In this document: piece by piece, positions 20,658 to 24,366 of the stretch | How positions within the stretch are numbered: position 1 is the first letter of the stretch | Layout of the letters: each line of letters opens with the position of its first letter | Source of the DNA: CAZDET01 sp964504335 | GTDB taxonomy: Bacteria > Bacteroidota > Bacteroidia > Chitinophagales > Saprospiraceae | Assembly: GCA_964504335.1 (NCBI GenBank) | Contig: CAZDET010000066.1 | Coordinates: 1 to 24,366 of the forward strand | Direction: 5' to 3' | DNA length: 24,366 nucleotides | Made by a program: the position numbers and the translations under genes | The notes under the pieces: generated by a model | Told to the model about the DNA's origin: nothing | The model's database searches: none | Seen by the model: only the letters and a program-made list of their open reading frames with translations

Positions 20658-21389
20658 TTAGCGCGTGCGGCGCTCGAGGTTAAACAAAGTTCCCGCCAGA
20701 AACAAGGCCACCAGGCTGAAGAAATAAATCAAATCGCGGGTATCGAGCACACCCCGGCTCAGGGATTCGAAATGGTACAGCATGCCGAGCATCTGTACGG
20801 TATCATCTCCCTTGCCGACAAAAATGGGCAGGCGACTGAGATAATCAAACCCGAAGTAAAACCAGAAGCAAAGTGCGGCAGCCAGTAAGAAACTGACGAT
20901 CTGATTAGTGGTAAGGGAAGAAGCAAAAATACCGATCGCCACGAATGCCGCCGCCAGAAAAAATAACCCAATGTAAGAACCCAGAATACCACCCGCATCC
21001 AGATTTCCTTTCGGAACGCCCAGCTGGTGAATCGTGAGATAATACAATAGAGTGGGAAGTAGGGCCATCGCCACCAACACCAAGCTTGCGAGGTACTTCC
21101 CGAAGAGGATATCCCACTCGCGCAATGGCCGAGTCAGTAATAATTCAATGGCACCGTTTTGCCGCTCCTCGGCGAAGGAGCGCATCGTTATTGCCGGAAT
21201 CAGGAAGATGAAAATATTCGGTGCCAATCCGAACAGTGGATCAAGGCTGGCAAAACCGGCATTCAGCAAACTGGTATCGGGAAAGACAAACAGAAATAAA
21301 CCTAGCAGAACGAGGAATACCCCCACGACGATGTAGCCGATCAGCGAACTGAAAAAGGCATTGATTTCTTTGCGAAAAATGGCACCCAT
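20658..21389 (-). CDS. gldF: gliding-associated ABC transporter permease GldF
   Basis: This is a 243-residue ABC-2 type permease with six membrane helices. Family marks include an N-terminal FRKEINAFFSSLIGYIVVG, the cytosolic RSFAEERQNGAIELLLTRPL that is highly conserved in GldF and NosY-like permeases, then FGKYLASLVLV, and a final helix ending LFNLERRTR. It is the membrane partner of GldA and GldG. It begins 54 bp after the preceding hypothetical gene and abuts gldG exactly. The transported substrate is unknown. Confidence 0.93.
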   Translation of the reverse strand: MGAIFRKEINAFFSSLIGYIVVGVFLVLLGLFLFVFPDTSLLNAGFASLDPLFGLAPNIFIFLIPAITMRSFAEERQNGAIELLLTRPLREWDILFGKYLASLVLVAMALLPTLLYYLTIHQLGVPKGNLDAGGILGSYIGLFFLAAAFVAIGIFASSLTTNQIVSFLLAAALCFWFYFGFDYLSRLPIFVGKGDDTVQMLGMLYHFESLSRGVLDTRDLIYFFSLVALFLAGTLFNLERRTR

Positions 21390-21443
21390 GAACCTATTGA
21401 GTAACTGAATACAAACCTTAACGCAAGACCCGTCCGGACATTG

Positions 21444-22127
21444 TCATTCGCCCGCAAGATCGGGTGGCGGCATGTAAAACGGATGGCGGTCGTCATAGAT
21501 TAGCAGGCAGCGATAGAGTTTTTCCTCCTCATCTTCCGGAGAAATGGTCTCGAGTGCCCGCACCAGTTCCCGGTCCTCTGCCACCAACTGAGCCACCGTA
21601 GCTCGATCGAAAGGATACCACTGGCCACTACTGAAATCCAGGATGCGCGCCACACGCTGCCGCTCCGACCGCACCTCGACCGATCGCAGAAAGGGGCGTT
21701 GATTATACGGGTTGTACGCCTGAAATTCCTGCTCGTAGATATGGGTGGTATCGAAGGTCAGATAACAAAGGCGCCCCCGAATGCGGAGGCCACTAAATTC
21801 ACTGAAAGCGCGAGCGGAATCATAGCGGGTTTTCAAGTACGGAATGCCATCGAGGACAATGGCGTAGGCACGCTGCAAATCGTTGATATTTTCGGAAGTG
21901 TGTTCGATTTGAAGCCGATAATCATTTGCCAAATGCACCATCGGCAGTTCCGCTATCGAAAGAGGCGCCGAAGGCTGATTGACCTGCAGTTCCTGAAAAG
22001 AAGTGTAAAATCCTTCGCGAAAACGGTAATCCCGATCGAGCGGTACCTGCTCCGCCTGCCCGTGCAATAAAACGGTGACACAGCACCACAGCCCGGGAAT
22101 GAGTATCCATGATAACCAATCATTCAT
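21444..22127 (-). CDS. secreted protein of unknown function within the gld operon
   Basis: This is a 227-residue protein that I do not recognise. It has an N-terminal hydrophobic segment (WLSWILIPGLWCCVTVLLHG, then QAEQV) compatible with a signal peptide; there are two Cys but no good lipobox. The mature part is beta-rich and has repeated aromatic/acid segments such as FREGFYTSFQELQV, RIRGRLCYLTFDTTH and YNQRPFLRSVEVR. Its ATG overlaps the gldA stop by 4 bp (ATGA), so it is translationally coupled to gldA and lies before gldF. It is absent from the classical gldA/gldFG arrangement, which suggests an accessory factor in this lineage. Confidence 0.75.
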   Translation of the reverse strand: MNDWLSWILIPGLWCCVTVLLHGQAEQVPLDRDYRFREGFYTSFQELQVNQPSAPLSIAELPMVHLANDYRLQIEHTSENINDLQRAYAIVLDGIPYLKTRYDSARAFSEFSGLRIRGRLCYLTFDTTHIYEQEFQAYNPYNQRPFLRSVEVRSERQRVARILDFSSGQWYPFDRATVAQLVAEDRELVRALETISPEDEEEKLYRCLLIYDDRHPFYMPPPDLAGE

Positions 22128-23059
22128 GCTTCCGTTGCTTCGATGGGCGGAGCCGCCGTCGTCAGATGACGAAACACCTCTTCTACGCTCGCTTCCTCCC
22201 GTTGCATTTCTAATAACGTTAATTTCTGGTCAACGGCAAAATGGAAGATTGCCGGGCGGACATCTTCGTCGGCCACACTATAAACGCAAAAGCGCTGGGG
22301 GCTCAGTTTGGATACTCGGGTTACCCCTTCAATTGCGGCCAGGCGACGTTCATCAAGAGGTTCAGAAAATTCCACCTTGACTGCGACTTCTCCGCGGAGC
22401 TGGCTTTGCAGCGTGCTAATCGGATCATCGGCAACGATGTGGCCTTGATTTATGATGACTACCCGATCGCAAAGCGCTTGCACCTCCTGCATAATATGGG
22501 TGCTGAAAATAACCGTCTTTTCTTTACTTATGCGCTTGATGAGTTGGCGGATTTCAACTAACTGGTTGGGGTCCAGGCCCGAGGTAGGTTCGTCGAGAAT
22601 GAGTACGGCCGGATCGTGCAGCAGGGCCTGGGCAAGCCCAACGCGCTGTCGGTACCCTTTGGAGAGCGCCCCAATTAACTTGTGCTGCTCGCGCTCCAGC
22701 CCCGTCTGTTCGATCAATTCCGCAATGCGCGCATTTCGATTCGACACTTTGTGGACGCGACCTACAAAGTGCAGGTATTCGCGAACGTACATATCTTTAT
22801 ACAGGGGATTGTGCTCGGGCAGGTAACCAATCTGTCGTCGGATATCCAGGCTGTGGGTAGAAATATCTTTTCCCATTACTTCCACCGAGCCGCTCGTGGG
22901 GGTCAGGAAGCAGCAGATGATTTTCATGGTTGTCGTTTTCCCGGCACCATTCGGGCCAAGAAAGCCGAGCACCTCCCCCGTGCGGGCCTCGAACGAAATA
23001 TCATCGAGGGCTCGTTGGGTACCGTACACTTTTGTCAGATGCTGCACTACGACCGACAT
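22124..23059 (-). CDS. gldA: gliding-associated ABC transporter ATP-binding protein GldA
   Basis: This is a 311-residue ATPase. It has Walker A GPNGAGKT (35-42), the signature region LSKGYRQR (about 132-139), Walker B LILDEP (153-158) and switch His188 (STHIMQEV). The C-terminal ~90 residues form the extra alpha/beta domain seen in GldA and similar ABC-2 ATPases. It energises the GldF/GldG transporter. It is the first gene of the operon gldA-hypothetical-gldF-gldG-DUF4340. A hairpin (23076-23104) lies in its leader just before the start codon. Name assignment rests on similarity and on the gldF/gldG neighbours. Confidence 0.9.
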   Translation of the reverse strand: MSVVVQHLTKVYGTQRALDDISFEARTGEVLGFLGPNGAGKTTTMKIICCFLTPTSGSVEVMGKDISTHSLDIRRQIGYLPEHNPLYKDMYVREYLHFVGRVHKVSNRNARIAELIEQTGLEREQHKLIGALSKGYRQRVGLAQALLHDPAVLILDEPTSGLDPNQLVEIRQLIKRISKEKTVIFSTHIMQEVQALCDRVVIINQGHIVADDPISTLQSQLRGEVAVKVEFSEPLDERRLAAIEGVTRVSKLSPQRFCVYSVADEDVRPAIFHFAVDQKLTLLEMQREEASVEEVFRHLTTAAPPIEATEA

Positions 23060-23075
23060 GGGGTAAATTTTTCTC

Positions 23076-23104
23076 CATCCAACGCAGAATGCGCTGTGGA
23101 TGGT
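23076..23104. promoter_or_regulatory. imperfect hairpin in the gldA leader
   Basis: CCATCC (23076-23081) and GGATGG (23099-23104) pair perfectly, and further inside ACGC pairs with GCGT-like bases across two bulges, giving about 12 pairs. It is 17 bp from the gldA start codon. It may regulate translation or be a protein site in the divergent region shared with the lipoprotein gene. Confidence 0.35.
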
Positions 23105-23167
23105 ACATTTGCTTAACCAACAAGCGGCAAGCTGTTTCGTTTTTCGTCCATAAATATGGAAATCATT

Positions 23168-23620
23168 ATGCGACCCACTCTCCTATCGCTACTAAGCATT
23201 CTCTTGCTGGCAACCTGCGGTTCTACCGACCGCGCCACCCAATCGGAAGGCCCCATTGCCTACGATTCCCAACCGGAACTCTACGCCCGCGGCCAGGCAG
23301 AGGCCGCCCAAAGTCCTGCACTCCTAAACTTGCAGGGCAGTTGGGTAAGTGCGTTTGACGATCGCGAGGTGGTCACCTTTACCCCAAATAGCTACACTTC
23401 GTACTACGACGGAGAAATGATAATCGAAGAACAGCTCGACTTTTTTCTCCGCTGCCCCGAAGCCTGTGGTGTCGGCCCGATGACTTCCGACCGCCCCTGC
23501 TTTGTCGTTAGCGGTGATTACGACGCCACTTGTTATATTATTCTCTCCGTCGACGCCGACCGCCTCGAATTGAGACTGGCCAGCGGCGAGGGTGGTACCA
23601 TTACCTACTTCCGCAGGTAA
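23168..23620 (+). CDS. small lipoprotein, unknown function
   Basis: This is a lipoprotein of 150 residues starting at ATG 23168 (MRPTLLSLLSILLLATCGS), with an LLATC lipobox. An ATG at 23156 adds four residues and is less likely. The mature part starts with a low-complexity linker and then contains NLQGSWVSAFDDREVVTF and SYYDGEMIIEEQLDFFL, reminiscent of lipocalin-like or 'META/NlpE-type' small beta-barrel lipoproteins. It has three Cys in RCPEACG and RPCFVV and one in DATCYIIL. It ends with ITYFRR. It is divergent from gldA (108-bp gap) and ends 4 bp before the convergent aminotransferase gene. I cannot assign a function. Confidence 0.7.
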   Translation: MRPTLLSLLSILLLATCGSTDRATQSEGPIAYDSQPELYARGQAEAAQSPALLNLQGSWVSAFDDREVVTFTPNSYTSYYDGEMIIEEQLDFFLRCPEACGVGPMTSDRPCFVVSGDYDATCYIILSVDADRLELRLASGEGGTITYFRR

Positions 23621-23624
23621 TTTG

Positions 23625-24266
23625 TCACCACCTGATTTGCGAAATGGCAAGAGGTCGGGATTCCTCCCATCCAACCATTGCATTAAACATACGGATTTCT
23701 TTAAACTGGCGCAGATCCTTTACGCGAATCAACTTGGGGCGCAACTGATTCTGCCGGATCAAATGACAACGTCGCACTCCACGCAGCAATGGCCAGGCAG
23801 GCGTATACCAATGATAACCGTCGTGTAGGGCCACATTTGCATAGGATGTATCCATGATATATCCACACTGGGCCATCAGGACATCATCAGCTCCGTTTCG
23901 TTGTTTCCAAAGGTTCTGAATCGCTTCGCGGTCGGCGAATTTGTGCGTGTAATTCAGGCCGGTGGCATCGACGAGTTGGAGGGTATCAATGCGTCGAAGT
24001 TGGTAAGGCTGTACTTCCAGCTTATGCAACCGCTTTCCGTACACGATCCGCACTTTGAACATTCCCGCTTCGGGTAAATCCGAATCGCGCAACAGCGATC
24101 CAAGCCGCAGGCTCTTTTCTTTCGGGAAAAACCGTTTCTGAGCCCGTTCCAACCGGGATTGATGTAAATCGAGCAAGGGCAACCGTCCGTCTTCCAAACG
24201 GATGGACTCGATTAACAAAGGATGTTCGGATGTACTCACGGATGTTCGGCTGGGTGTGGGGATCAA
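23625..24266 (-). CDS. class IV PLP-dependent aminotransferase-like protein (PabC/IlvE fold)
   Basis: This is a 213-residue protein of the fold-type IV aminotransferase family. Visible features are the opening LLIESIRLEDGRLPLLDLHQ with RLERA, a catalytic Lys at about 109 (NYTHKFADR), the GYIMDTSYANV cofactor segment (Asp139 where Glu is usual), TPAWPLLRGVRR, and the closing FNAMVGWEE. It resembles the short Bacteroidota proteins annotated as aminodeoxychorismate lyase (PabC) candidates in folate synthesis. The Glu-to-Asp change and short length make the exact reaction uncertain. A GTG at about 24239 is an alternative start. Its 5' end is only 45 bp from the window-end repeat. Confidence 0.8.
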   Translation of the reverse strand: MIPTPSRTSVSTSEHPLLIESIRLEDGRLPLLDLHQSRLERAQKRFFPKEKSLRLGSLLRDSDLPEAGMFKVRIVYGKRLHKLEVQPYQLRRIDTLQLVDATGLNYTHKFADREAIQNLWKQRNGADDVLMAQCGYIMDTSYANVALHDGYHWYTPAWPLLRGVRRCHLIRQNQLRPKLIRVKDLRQFKEIRMFNAMVGWEESRPLAISQIRW

Positions 24267-24310
24267 TATACGTAGTCCAGCAAAAAATACCTACCTAGAG
24301 TAGTTTGACC

Positions 24311-24366
24311 TAGGGCGCACGCATCAAATGCCGGAGGCAACAACTTCACTGGGCAGGACATAGCTT
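24311..24366. repeat. right copy of inverted window-end repeat
   Basis: This is the reverse complement of 40-95 (54 of 56 bases; 48 perfect in a row). Similarity begins at 24311 and continues to the last base of the window, so the element is cut off here. A minus-strand aminotransferase gene starts 45 bp away. The differences between the copies are at 24317 and 24318. Confidence 0.8.

Noticed and set aside
96..24310. Composite transposon carrying the whole segment
   Set aside because: The content is housekeeping (fbp, gld, DUF3276). No transposase is visible, and the repeats more likely mark assembly breaks.

Overview
The window reads as a chromosomal segment of a member of the Bacteroidota, plausibly a Saprospirales/Lewinella-like marine bacterium. 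The evidence is a gldA/gldF/gldG-type ABC system, a PUR-alpha-like DUF3276 protein, an EAD11-like adaptor, several TAnnTTTG (-7) promoter elements of the Bacteroidota type, and starts that lack clear Shine-Dalgarno sequences. The genus is an inference. I see no rRNA or tRNA genes, no CRISPR array and no complete transposase.

Layout. (1) 1-95 and 24311-24366 are the same sequence in inverted orientation, 54 of 56 bases matching, so the window begins and ends inside copies of one repeat. (2) 164-1730 (+): a two-gene unit of a BIG2+DM13 lipoprotein and an outer-membrane beta-barrel. (3) 1791-5602: an AI-2E-type permease, a DUF2383 ferritin-like protein, an MscS channel, a CsbD stress protein and a one-TM small protein. 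Most of this stretch is more AT-rich than its surroundings and looks like an envelope/stress islet. It also holds a 165-bp MITE-like element whose right end supplies the DUF2383 stop codon. (4) 5610-8135 (-): a four-PAS sigma-54-type activator (AAA+ with GAFTGA, Fis HTH) with a perfect 9-bp inverted repeat just upstream. (5) 8456-11884 (+): a GH3-fold enzyme, a small lipoprotein, a stand-alone EAD11-like protein and a DUF3524/QTMAN-like glycosyltransferase, closed by a bidirectional terminator. (6) 11961-14227 (-): DUF3276 and an MsbA-like ABC exporter with Asp at its catalytic Glu position. (7) 14342-16299 (+): class I fructose-1,6-bisphosphatase and a D-2-hydroxyacid dehydrogenase, 8 bp apart. 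(8) 16514-23059 (-): gldA, a secreted hypothetical, gldF, gldG and a DUF4340 protein in a tight operon, followed by a secreted S1-P1/zinc-phospholipase-C-type enzyme. (9) 23168-24266: a small lipoprotein (+) and a class IV aminotransferase (-), convergent.

Most genes are housekeeping or envelope genes. The most unusual items are the MITE-like element at the DUF2383 3' end, the stand-alone EAD11-like protein translationally close to a tRNA-queuosine-mannosyltransferase homologue, the DM13 lipoprotein/barrel pair, the extra secreted protein inside the gld operon, and the inverted repeat at the window edges. I did not find a complete, clearly new defence or mobile system.
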